64,000 nucleotides of DNA from JAGXTF01 sp044224315 (GTDB lineage: Bacteria > Bacteroidota > Bacteroidia > NS11-12g > UBA955): assembly GCA_044224315.1 (NCBI GenBank), contig JBGAKR010000002.1, positions 310,001 through 374,000 of the forward strand, read 5' to 3'. A program made the translations under genes and the position numbers. Below are positions 17,501 through 24,229 of the stretch, in pieces. Every line of letters starts with the position of its first letter. Positions within the stretch are counted from its first letter, which is position 1. Below the pieces are notes generated by a model. The model saw only the letters and a list, made by a program, of their open reading frames with translations, searched no databases and was not told the DNA's origin.

Positions 17501-19739
17501 CACCTTTATCAATACTGGTGATTATAATATTACCCTGAAAGTAAAAAGTTTTATAGGCTGTTTTGCCACCAAAGTTTTTCCGGCCTACATACGCATTAAA
17601 GGCCCTACAGGAAGCATTATCGCCGATGTTGACACCGGATGCACGCCACTTACTGTAAAATACAGCAGCACACAAACGGATTTAAAAAACATACGCTGGG
17701 ATTTTGGAGATGGCTATGAATTAAATGCAATAAACGGCACCCATATTTACAAAACCGGTGGTAAATACCGGGCTTCTGCAATTCTCGAAGACAGCGCCGG
17801 ATGCAAACTGGGCGTGCAGGCCAACTTTCAAATCAAAACAAACCAGGCGCCAATTGCCCGATATCAGCAACTTAAATTCTGCGAAAACGCCATGCTCGAA
17901 TTTGCCGATAGCAGCAATTATTTCGGCGCACCTGCAAAAAATACATGGAGGCACAATAGCAATGCCGGAAATGGCAACAATTACAGCTATTTCCCCGTAA
18001 AAGGCCTACCCGACTCTACCACCCTCATTGCTTATGGTCAATATGGATGCAACGACACCCTTACTTTTGCACCGCATAAAAGCAACATTCAAATTAATTT
18101 TAAAACTACTGAAGACACGCTTTGCGAAGGTAGCAACTTACAGTTTACCGATCTCAGCAAAAGCGACACACACACCCTGCAGCGCACCTGGACCTGGCAA
18201 AACAATCTTTACACCGATTCAATTTTAAACACTGTAAGCAACATTGCAGGCAATTCCAACCTCAAATTAAAATTAAAAAACAGCTACGGTTGCGAGGATA
18301 GTTTAACAAAATATAATTTTATATTTACCGGTACCAATAACCCACCTGTAAGCCCTGGAACCCACTATGTAACCGTAAATAATTCCCTTCAACAACAATT
18401 AATAATTAAGGGTGAAACCAGCGGAGAATTTGCAGCCTATAATTTTTATTATGCCCAAAATAATCCTTTTGTTTTTCTAAAATCACACACCCGCAGAACC
18501 GACACCAGCCTTGTCATTAACGGCTATGATGCCAGTCTCAATGCACAATGTTTTACAGTAAGCAACACCAATATTTGCGCAAAAGAATCTGATTTAACAA
18601 AGTCTAAAATTCATTGTACGGTAGAGTTAAAAACCACACCTGATATCAATAAAATTCAGTTAAACTGGACCCCATATATCGGAAATACAGTAAGTAATTA
18701 TGAAATTTTCAGGGCAGATTTACCTGCCCAAACTTTTAATAAAATTGGCAATGCCATGGCCGACAGCACCCATTATACCGATACGCAAGTGCTATGCAAC
18801 CATCGCTATATGTACAAAATTATTGCAAGTTTTATTGGGAATAATTTCCAAAGCCAAAGCGATACCAGCACGGCAATGCCCATTTATAAAACATCTGCCA
18901 TAAAACCCTATATAAATTATGTAACGGTAGAAAATGATGGCAGTATAGGAATTCGTTTTGAGATGCCGGCAACCACCCAAAATCCACCTCAAAGCTATGT
19001 ATTGGCCAAATCCGACCCATCATTTGTATATACAAGTATCAAAAGTTTCAGTCCCACAGAGGCATTTGTTTACAATGATAAAAACGTAAGTACAAACCAA
19101 AGCAGTTATAACTATAAAATAATCGCCATGGATGGATGCTATGGCACAGGTCCAGTTTCTGAGGTAAGCAACAGTATTTTATTAACCAACCAAATTGCCA
19201 GCAACGGAGATGCTTTATTGAAATGGAATGCTTATAATTACTGGCCTACCGGGGTAAACAGCTATGAAGTACAACAACTCGGAAACAATAATATTTATAA
19301 CACTATAGCAGTTACTGCCGACACTTTTTTAAAACTCCAGTCGCCTGGGGCCAGCTGTGGTGCATTGCCCTATTTCAGGGTGATGGCGGTAAGCAATATG
19401 ATACCCGTTTTTCAAAACCAGGGTCCGCTTTTCAGCTTCAGCAATGCAGTAGAATTATCAGACAAACCGGTGGTTTATATTCCCAATGTATTTACTCCAA
19501 ATGGAGATGCAATTAACAGCAAATACAAACCCTCACTGTACTGGGCAAAAAACGCAGAGTTGGCCATATACAATCGCTGGGGTGAAAAATTATACGAACA
19601 AACCGGTTGTGATGCAGGCTGGGATGGAAGCTACAAAAACGAAAATGTACACGAGGGAATTTATATTTATACCCTTACAGTAACGGGTACCAACAACAGA
19701 AAATATTATTACAACGGTAGTTTTGTTTTGCTGAGATAA
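14535..19739 (+). CDS. giant multi-PKD surface protein with T9SS type B sorting domain
   Basis: 1734 residues. The start is a TTG: an in-frame TAG at 14526 leaves no upstream ATG, and the TTG begins a good signal peptide (MKRHLLYIIFILSVFTTQAQ). About a dozen PKD or PKD-like immunoglobulin-fold repeats follow (roughly 20-1210), the best with W-DFGDG-S...HTY...G-Y-V-L-V...GC, as in WDFGDGNTSNKANPRH and WDFGDGSTSTLKNPSHTF. Next come fibronectin-III-like segments (about 1360-1640). The last ~90 residues are a gliding-motility-associated C-terminal domain, the type B T9SS signal (VFTPNGDAINSKYKPSL, ELAIYNRWGEKLYE, WDGSYKNENVHEGIYIYTLTV). It is probably a large cell-surface adhesin or scaffold; its ligand is unknown. 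Confidence 0.9.
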   Translation: MKRHLLYIIFILSVFTTQAQGNFKADVAQGCSPLYVQFTDLTPKGWKWSWDLGNGNTSTLKDPTAIYTTDGKYTVKLKVVDSNGNVFTITKSNYLRVLKKPQANFSASVRKICPFDSLAFSDQSIQGDTTLKKFSWDFGDGNTSNKANPRHAWSTPGYKTISLVVTDNFGCSNQYTSNAYIKVITPPVADFVIDSGFSCAGNQKVYFTNASSPAGLTFVWNFGDGSPTTTQSDPTHTYANFGHYNVSLRVQDKNTLCYNTKTVTDAVIIDKLVADFDVKNKIICDKNNPAEFINLVPSYPGYTATWNYGDGNTSPNWAGQHTYANYGIYSVTLEIKGNKCISKKTKSNIVTIAPKPAFGIHVNDTGSCGSPFKIKLNIVGNKTANIGWDFGDNQSGSGNLVTHTYNKFDSFFVTAIATEKTGCRDTQSTWIKPNDLSVYANGMLGGCIPFNAKLNLLTWKNTAPINRIEWFYKKARIDSGNTCIYKFTDTGNFKIRLRVTNSKGCIDTPDIIIGAGIKIKPRFTISPRIVCLHDSVLFTNTTPNQSPRVHEFTWQLGEGGTKTGKTVTYNYHVTQGSVGISLVARHYGCGDTTLYVDSLIIKSPRVSFKLPPLGCTLPPVLKIANLTTAYDHFSWYTIPPQISKTNDTIYLDGSKSGTFELHMKAINDTNQCADSGKFVLKFSNNAPVSKALFRFIKPCPPALIFLSDSGSVGNSRFWKFPGGDTLFGNDTLHYNFADYGTYKFKRYAVNQFTYQTCVDSTEIQINIPKPTATFSVTPPSGCTPLSATFTDSAYTTGRKAIWKFGDTSLISKQKNNPFIFNYPFDSASTKITFTGWDSSGRCSTTTSKWIKISGPTATINSSSFYTCKNTKLQLSFTTNSPKIKSWKWLADDTLLGTGATADYIVYNTRYVDAQLQITDSNGCTTTIHKSILVRMFKPDVRISSDTAGASCPPLVVRFSDQSTSYNNPIETWLWDFGDGSTSTLKNPSHTFINTGDYNITLKVKSFIGCFATKVFPAYIRIKGPTGSIIADVDTGCTPLTVKYSSTQTDLKNIRWDFGDGYELNAINGTHIYKTGGKYRASAILEDSAGCKLGVQANFQIKTNQAPIARYQQLKFCENAMLEFADSSNYFGAPAKNTWRHNSNAGNGNNYSYFPVKGLPDSTTLIAYGQYGCNDTLTFAPHKSNIQINFKTTEDTLCEGSNLQFTDLSKSDTHTLQRTWTWQNNLYTDSILNTVSNIAGNSNLKLKLKNSYGCEDSLTKYNFIFTGTNNPPVSPGTHYVTVNNSLQQQLIIKGETSGEFAAYNFYYAQNNPFVFLKSHTRRTDTSLVINGYDASLNAQCFTVSNTNICAKESDLTKSKIHCTVELKTTPDINKIQLNWTPYIGNTVSNYEIFRADLPAQTFNKIGNAMADSTHYTDTQVLCNHRYMYKIIASFIGNNFQSQSDTSTAMPIYKTSAIKPYINYVTVENDGSIGIRFEMPATTQNPPQSYVLAKSDPSFVYTSIKSFSPTEAFVYNDKNVSTNQSSYNYKIIAMDGCYGTGPVSEVSNSILLTNQIASNGDALLKWNAYNYWPTGVNSYEVQQLGNNNIYNTIAVTADTFLKLQSPGASCGALPYFRVMAVSNMIPVFQNQGPLFSFSNAVELSDKPVVYIPNVFTPNGDAINSKYKPSLYWAKNAELAIYNRWGEKLYEQTGCDAGWDGSYKNENVHEGIYIYTLTVTGTNNRKYYYNGSFVLLR
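15980..15991. repeat. palindrome TTGTATATACAA, copy 2 of 6
   Basis: Inside the PKD gene, in a different reading phase from the other coding copies (Thr-Cys-Ile-Tyr-Lys), so codon usage alone does not explain it. Confidence 0.8.
19024..19035. repeat. palindrome TTGTATATACAA, copy 3 of 6
   Basis: Second copy inside the PKD gene (Phe-Val-Tyr-Thr-Ser). Flanks CAT and GTA. Confidence 0.8.
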
Positions 19740-19757
19740 TTCTAAAATTCGCTATTA

Positions 19758-20477
19758 TTGCCAATAGTGAACGAAATAAAAGCTACCCTTAAAAGCCGCG
19801 AAACCTTCATAATCATTTATGTAGCACTTGCTCTGATTGGGATTCATTATTTGGGAGATGTAAACAAAATCAGGCAGGTAGATTTCAGAATGTGGATGGG
19901 CGAAGGCGAGGCTGCTGAATTTAAACGACTCGCATATTGGACGCTAGTTAATTTATTATTTTATTTGTGTATTCCGCTGGTTTTAATTAAATTTATTTTC
20001 AAAGAAAACCCTGCCCAGTTTGGATTTTCACCTGTAGAAAAGGGAGGTAATCGCATTTATTTGTATTTATTTTTATGCATGTTGCCCCTGGTAATCGGAG
20101 CATCATTCACCTCCGCTTTTCAGCATAAATATCCATACTACCAGGTTGCGCCCAACAGCCAATTATGGCCATGGTTCTGGGCCTGGGAGTTGCTTTATTT
20201 CTTTCAGTTCTTCGGGCTCGAATTTTTCTTTCGTGGATTTATGGTATTGGGTTTAAAAAATAAATTTGAACTCAATTCTGTTTTAATCATGACCCTGCCC
20301 TATTGCATGATTCATTTTTCAAAACCCATGCCAGAGGCAATAGGCAGCATTGTAGCAGGCTTATTGCTGGGTTATTTAAGCTATAAAAAACGTTCGGTAA
20401 TTCCGGGCGCTATTCTGCACTTCTCGGTGGCACTCACCATGGATATGCTGGCACTTTGGCAAAAAGGCATTTTCTAA
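19758..20477 (+). CDS. CPBP-family intramembrane protease-like protein
   Basis: 239 residues, about six to seven transmembrane helices, of the CPBP/CAAX protease family (type II, ABI). The first family motif is usually EExxxR with two catalytic or metal-associated Glu; here it reads LEFFFRG, so the first Glu is Leu. The later histidine motifs are present (MIHFSKP and AILHFSVA). The protein may therefore be a non-proteolytic relative or have shifted chemistry. The start is a TTG at 19758 (MPIVNEIKATLKSRET); a GTG at 19767 is an alternative. It begins 18 bp after the PKD gene stop and may be read through from it. It ends at the first base of a 20-bp palindrome. Confidence 0.75.
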   Translation: MPIVNEIKATLKSRETFIIIYVALALIGIHYLGDVNKIRQVDFRMWMGEGEAAEFKRLAYWTLVNLLFYLCIPLVLIKFIFKENPAQFGFSPVEKGGNRIYLYLFLCMLPLVIGASFTSAFQHKYPYYQVAPNSQLWPWFWAWELLYFFQFFGLEFFFRGFMVLGLKNKFELNSVLIMTLPYCMIHFSKPMPEAIGSIVAGLLLGYLSYKKRSVIPGAILHFSVALTMDMLALWQKGIF

Positions 20478-20496
20478 TATTTGTATATACAAATAT
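20477..20496. repeat. 20-bp perfect palindrome containing TTGTATATACAA, copy 4 of 6
   Basis: ATATTTGTATATACAAATAT is a perfect 20-bp palindrome and is the only intergenic copy (core 20481-20492). It lies between the CPBP gene stop and the ruvX promoter, a suitable place for an operator. It lacks a GC stem or T-run and so is not an obvious terminator. Confidence 0.85.
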
Positions 20497-20500
20497 CACC

Positions 20501-20528
20501 TTGAAGACCTGCGCTTGTATTATCTTTG
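20501..20528 (+). promoter_or_regulatory. promoter for ruvX-def
   Basis: Bacteroidota-type promoter: -33 TTG at 20501-20503, 17-bp spacer, -7 TATCTTTG at 20521-20528, four bases before the ATG at 20533. The transcript is therefore nearly leaderless. The palindrome at 20477-20496 ends just upstream of it. Confidence 0.6.
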
Positions 20529-20532
20529 CACC

Positions 20533-20946
20533 ATGGGTAGAATTCTGGCATTTGACTATGGTACCAAACGCACCGGGCTGGCCGTTTCGGACCCCATGCA
20601 AATGATTGCCACCCCCGCGGGCACGATAGATACTGCAGAATTGCACCTGTGGCTGGCCAAATACCTGGGCACCGAAACCGTGGATTTATTTGTGGTGGGC
20701 ATGCCCAGCCGTTTTTCGGGCGAAGACACCCATGCTACTGAACCGGTGCGCGAGTTTATTGGAAAACTCCAGGCCTTGTACCCCCAAATACCGGTAATTA
20801 CTATGGATGAACGCCTCAGCAGCCGCGAAGCACGCAACAGTATGATGCTGAGTGGCCAAAATAAATCCAAACGAAAAGACAAGAAATTGCTGGATACTGT
20901 CAGCGCTACCTTAATTTTGCAAACTTACCTGCAATCTGTTTCATGA
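20533..20946 (+). CDS. ruvX: Holliday junction resolvase-like protein RuvX (YqgF)
   Basis: 137 residues of the YqgF/RuvX RNase-H-fold family, implicated in 16S rRNA 5'-end maturation and proposed as a resolvase. The N-terminal catalytic strand ILAFDYGTKRTGLAVSDP carries the first Asp, VVGMPSRFSG follows, then the second acidic motif ITMDERLSSREAR, and the C-terminal Asp segment KKLLDTVSATLILQTYL. The start is the ATG at 20533 (MGRILAFDYG), just after the -7 element; the six extra upstream residues would overlap the promoter. It overlaps def by 4 bp (ATGA), so the two are coupled. Confidence 0.93.
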   Translation: MGRILAFDYGTKRTGLAVSDPMQMIATPAGTIDTAELHLWLAKYLGTETVDLFVVGMPSRFSGEDTHATEPVREFIGKLQALYPQIPVITMDERLSSREARNSMMLSGQNKSKRKDKKLLDTVSATLILQTYLQSVS

Positions 20947-21494
20947 TACTCCCCATTTACGCATACGGCAGTGCTGTTTTAAGAAAAAAAGCCGAGGAAA
21001 TCGGACCCGACTTTCCAGGCCTCAGCGAATTGATTGAAAACATGTTTGAAACCATGTACGATAGCAATGGAATTGGCCTGGCAGCTCCCCAAATTGGCCA
21101 ATCCATTCGGTTGTTTATTGTAGACGGCACTGAAATTGAAGACGAATCGACCCGCGATTTTAAAAAAGTATTCATTAACCCCGAAATCCTGGAAGAATTC
21201 GACAATACCTGGGATTATGAAGAAGGCTGCCTGAGCATACCCAATGTGCGCGCCGATGTAAATCGCCATAGCAAATTGCGTATCTGGTACCAGGATGAAA
21301 ACTTTGCCGAGCACGAAGAAGTTTTTGACGGAATGGCTGCACGTATTATTCAACACGAGTACGATCATATCGAAGGCATTTTATTTACCGATCGCATTTC
21401 ACCCCTCAAACGCACCATGCTGAAAGCCAAACTCAGCAATATTTCTGTAGGCAAAGTAAATGTTGGCTACAAAATGAAATTCCCCAAAAAATAA
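20943..21494 (+). CDS. def: peptide deformylase
   Basis: 183 residues. It removes the formyl group from the N-terminal Met of new proteins. All three signature motifs are present: GIGLAAPQIG (motif 1), EEGCLSIP (motif 2 with the metal-binding Cys) and QHEYDHIEG (motif 3, HExxH-like, with both metal His and the catalytic Glu). Length is normal. The start ATG overlaps the ruvX stop. No fmt lies nearby. Confidence 0.97.
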   Translation: MILPIYAYGSAVLRKKAEEIGPDFPGLSELIENMFETMYDSNGIGLAAPQIGQSIRLFIVDGTEIEDESTRDFKKVFINPEILEEFDNTWDYEEGCLSIPNVRADVNRHSKLRIWYQDENFAEHEEVFDGMAARIIQHEYDHIEGILFTDRISPLKRTMLKAKLSNISVGKVNVGYKMKFPKK

Positions 21495-21524
21495 AAAATA
21501 CCGGTACTTAAAACCGGATTCAAT

Positions 21525-22373
21525 ATGCTAAAAAATCTCAAATATTACTGGATTCTGATGCGGCCCGTAAACCTTGGGATTGTAGCCTTAACCCAACTTT
21601 TATTTATTGTGCATGCATCGGCATTCAAATGGGAAAACATCCGCTACCCCGAAATTGTTTGGATGGTACTTTCTGTTATGCTCACAGCTGCTGCGGGTTA
21701 TGTAATTAATGATATTTTCGACATTGAAGAAGACCTCATAAATGAACCCCATGTGCGCATTGTTGCAAGGCATATTTCTGTAAAAAACAGCCGTATTTTT
21801 TATGCTGTTCTTGCCGCTTCCAGCCTGGCTTGCGGCTTTATGAGCAGCTACACAATGGGCTTCTTGTGCCTGGCCATTGGCATTATGCTTTTTTATTATT
21901 CTTCCGATTTAAAAGGCACCACACTTTGGGGCAATTTATTGGTTTCTTTCATTACCGGGGCAGTAGTTTTTACCAGTGCCAAAGCGGTTCTCACAATTTT
22001 TGACGGTTATTTTGCCGAATACGCATTGCTGGCTTTTTTAATTAGTATGCCACGCGAAATTGTGAAAGATATTGAAGATCTGGAAGGCGATAAAGCCCAG
22101 GAATACGAAACCTTTCCCATTGTATATGGCCCCAAAAAAGCCATACTTTTAAGTATTTTTTTTATTGTACTTATTGATCTTTGTTTGTTGTATTTAATGC
22201 TGCGACATGGCAATAGCGCTTACAATATTTATTGCAGCCTGGCAGTGATTGCGCCCTCACTGGCACTGATATGGTATATGCTTAAATCCAGTGAGAAAAA
22301 ACATTACAGCCGCATTTCTTTGTTACTGAAAATAGGCATGGTATTGGGATTAATATCTGTGCTCTGGTTGTAA
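21525..22373 (+). CDS. UbiA-family prenyltransferase
   Basis: 282 residues with about eight to nine transmembrane helices. The first Asp-rich motif reads NDIFDIEEDLINEPHVRIV, close to the family NDxxDxxxDxxNxPxR with His in place of the usual Arg/Asp position. The second is DIEDLEGDKAQEYETFP. Members attach polyprenyl groups to quinone precursors, heme or glycerol phosphates, working inside the membrane on Mg-bound diphosphate. The sequence resembles the Bacteroidota geranylgeranylglycerol-phosphate-transferase-like group rather than MenA or CtaB, but I cannot fix the acceptor. It follows def after 30 bp and converges on the DUF3109 gene. Confidence 0.85.
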   Translation: MLKNLKYYWILMRPVNLGIVALTQLLFIVHASAFKWENIRYPEIVWMVLSVMLTAAAGYVINDIFDIEEDLINEPHVRIVARHISVKNSRIFYAVLAASSLACGFMSSYTMGFLCLAIGIMLFYYSSDLKGTTLWGNLLVSFITGAVVFTSAKAVLTIFDGYFAEYALLAFLISMPREIVKDIEDLEGDKAQEYETFPIVYGPKKAILLSIFFIVLIDLCLLYLMLRHGNSAYNIYCSLAVIAPSLALIWYMLKSSEKKHYSRISLLLKIGMVLGLISVLWL

Positions 22374-22389
22374 AATCAACCCTCTTTTT
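22366..22389 (+). terminator. weak terminator of the ubiA-like gene
   Basis: GGTTG (22366-22370), loop TAAAAT, CAACC (22377-22381), then CTCTTTTTT. The five-base stem is short, and it spans the stop codons of both convergent genes. Confidence 0.35.
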
Positions 22390-22948
22390 TCCAGGCATTG
22401 GCCACCTGCTCCAACTCCTTGTACCACACCGGCCCCATTTTACGGGTAAGGGCTTCGCGCAGAAACTCGTGCACCGGAATTTGATTTTCGGCTCCGGCTT
22501 TACAGGCGGGTGCACAAATTTCCCAATTGTGGTAATTCAATGCCATATAATCGCCGTATTTTTTGGCGCGAATGGGATACAAATGACAGCTTAAAGGTTT
22601 TTTAAACCAGGTTTTACCGGCGTAATAAGCCTGCTCAATTCCGCACTGGGCAATGTTATTTGTATATACAACAAAAACGCATTCACCACTAGGCTGGCAA
22701 AGGGTTCCCAAATCACCATCGCTATCTACAGTAGATAAACCTTTTTCTTCGATAAGAGCCAAACGTTCGGGATCCAGAAAGGGTTTTATATGCTCAAATT
22801 CCGATTGAATGATTTCTACTTCCTCGGTTTCAAGCGGGGCACCCGAATCGCCCTGCACACAGCAGGCTCCTTTGCAGGCATTGAGCTGACATGCAAATTT
22901 GCGTTCCAGAATGTCTTCCGAAACCAGTGCATTGCCCACTATAATCAT
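22376..22948 (-). CDS. DUF3109 family cysteine-rich protein
   Basis: 190 residues. Conserved cysteines are arranged CQLNACKGACC near the N terminus, then LCQPSGECVF, QCGIEQAY, KPLSCHLYPIR and EICAPAC. This is the DUF3109/YkgJ-like pattern of a cysteine cluster that probably binds zinc or an iron-sulfur centre. The function is unknown. There is no export signal. It is convergent with the ubiA-like gene (2 bp between stops) and lies 34 bp upstream of purE's 3' end on the same strand, so it may be at the end of the pssA-purE transcript with a separate promoter. A TTGTATATACAA palindrome lies within it at 22660. Confidence 0.85.
   Translation of the reverse strand: MIIVGNALVSEDILERKFACQLNACKGACCVQGDSGAPLETEEVEIIQSEFEHIKPFLDPERLALIEEKGLSTVDSDGDLGTLCQPSGECVFVVYTNNIAQCGIEQAYYAGKTWFKKPLSCHLYPIRAKKYGDYMALNYHNWEICAPACKAGAENQIPVHEFLREALTRKMGPVWYKELEQVANAWKKEG
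22660..22671. repeat. palindrome TTGTATATACAA, copy 5 of 6
   Basis: Inside the DUF3109 gene (minus strand Val-Val-Tyr-Thr-Asn). Flanks TAT and CAA. Confidence 0.8.
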
Positions 22949-22982
22949 AAAATACGGGGTTTAATTTTGAAAGAAAAAATAA

Positions 22983-23504
22983 TTAAAGCAGGTCGGTTTT
23001 ATTGAGGTAATCCTCATAGCCAACCTTCTCTACGCGGGCTGCTTTTTCTTCCACTTCCTCTTTCACCCGGGCTTTATAATCCTTTATTTTCTGTGCCAGA
23101 TTTTCGTCTTGCGCTGCCAGAATTTGAAGGGCAAAAATACCCGCATTTTTAGCTCCGTTGATGGCCATGGTAGCTACTGGTACACCGGGAGGCATTTGCA
23201 CAATGGAATACAAACTATCCAAACCACTTAGGTTGCTTGATTTCACCGGCACGCCAATAACAGGCAAATGGGTGATGGAAGCTACCATACCGGGCAAATG
23301 CGCAGCACCGCCGGCACCGGCAATAATTACCCGGATACCGCGTTCGTGGGCTTTGGTTGCATAGTCGTATAAACGGCCCGGAGTGCGGTGCGCCGATACA
23401 ATGGTAAGTTCAAATGTGATTTCGAAATATTCAAGCATGCGGGCAGCTTCCTGCATTACCTCCAGATCGGAGTCGCTACCCATTATAATTCCTACTTTAG
23501 CCAT
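22983..23504 (-). CDS. purE: 5-(carboxyamino)imidazole ribonucleotide mutase PurE
   Basis: 173 residues from the ATG at 23504 (MAKVGIIMGSDSDLEVM). It moves the carboxyl group of N5-CAIR to C4 in purine synthesis. Class I PurE marks are GSDSD, the active-site SAHRTPGRLYDY, GAGGAAHLPGMVAS and VGVPVKSS-like PVIGVPVKSSNLSGLDSL. The frame extends to 23561, but those residues overlap the pssA coding end and are not PurE-like. It overlaps pssA by 8 bp, so it is coupled to it. No purK is adjacent. A C-terminal Lys/Glu-rich helix (about 140-165) is slightly longer than in E. coli. Confidence 0.95.
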   Translation of the reverse strand: MAKVGIIMGSDSDLEVMQEAARMLEYFEITFELTIVSAHRTPGRLYDYATKAHERGIRVIIAGAGGAAHLPGMVASITHLPVIGVPVKSSNLSGLDSLYSIVQMPPGVPVATMAINGAKNAGIFALQILAAQDENLAQKIKDYKARVKEEVEEKAARVEKVGYEDYLNKTDLL

Positions 23505-24216
23505 GAGTCTTAGATTTGAGTGCAAAGTTCGCAATAAAAGAGAACAAAACGTATGCCGCATAAATCATTGGCCCTGAATCGAACCTGAAAATGGCTATAA
23601 GAACCACTGCCAGCCCAATGAAAGCATACTTCCATATATTCTGAGAATCATTCTTTTTAAATTTAAAGGCCAGCATTGGAAAATCGCTGATCATAAGCAA
23701 AGCCATAAGCATAGGCATACCTTTCAGCACCCAAAAATTGGTATAAATTTCAACCATGGGCGATTTCATAGCCACCGACAAGGCTACCGAACCTAGCGCC
23801 AAACCCGATATTGGGGTAGGTACACCCATAAAACCCAAAGTTTGGCGGGTATCAATATTGAATTTAGCCAAGCGCCATGCAGCGGCTAAGGTAAAGAAAA
23901 TCCATACATACCGATTGATGCAGAAACTATCCTTGGGGCAATAACCCGAACCTTCCATTAAATTCCAGGCAATTAATCCGGGCAATACACCAAAAGTTAC
24001 CATATCGGCCAGGGAGTCGAGTTGTTTACCCATTTCGCCACTCACCTTTAATAGCCGTGCCAAAAACCCATCCAGGAAATCAAAAACACCCGCAGCCACC
24101 ATAAACCAAAAAGCTATTTCCGGCTTATTATCAAACACGTTCATGATACCCAACAACCCACAGGTTAAATTGCCAAGGGTGAGCATATTGGGTAAATTTC
24201 CTATAATTTCTTTCAT
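23497..24216 (-). CDS. pssA: CDP-diacylglycerol-serine O-phosphatidyltransferase
   Basis: 239 residues with about eight transmembrane helices. It makes phosphatidylserine, the precursor of phosphatidylethanolamine, from CDP-diacylglycerol and serine. The CDP-alcohol phosphotransferase signature D-GxxAR-xxxxGxxxD-xxxD appears as DFLDGFLARLLKVSGEMGKQ followed by LDSLADMVTFG. The N terminus IGNLPNMLTLGNLTCGLLGI is typical of PssA. Overlap with purE suggests one transcript. The start is the ATG at 24216. Confidence 0.93.
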   Translation of the reverse strand: MKEIIGNLPNMLTLGNLTCGLLGIMNVFDNKPEIAFWFMVAAGVFDFLDGFLARLLKVSGEMGKQLDSLADMVTFGVLPGLIAWNLMEGSGYCPKDSFCINRYVWIFFTLAAAWRLAKFNIDTRQTLGFMGVPTPISGLALGSVALSVAMKSPMVEIYTNFWVLKGMPMLMALLMISDFPMLAFKFKKNDSQNIWKYAFIGLAVVLIAIFRFDSGPMIYAAYVLFSFIANFALKSKTHG

Positions 24217-24229
24217 GCTTTTATTTTCA

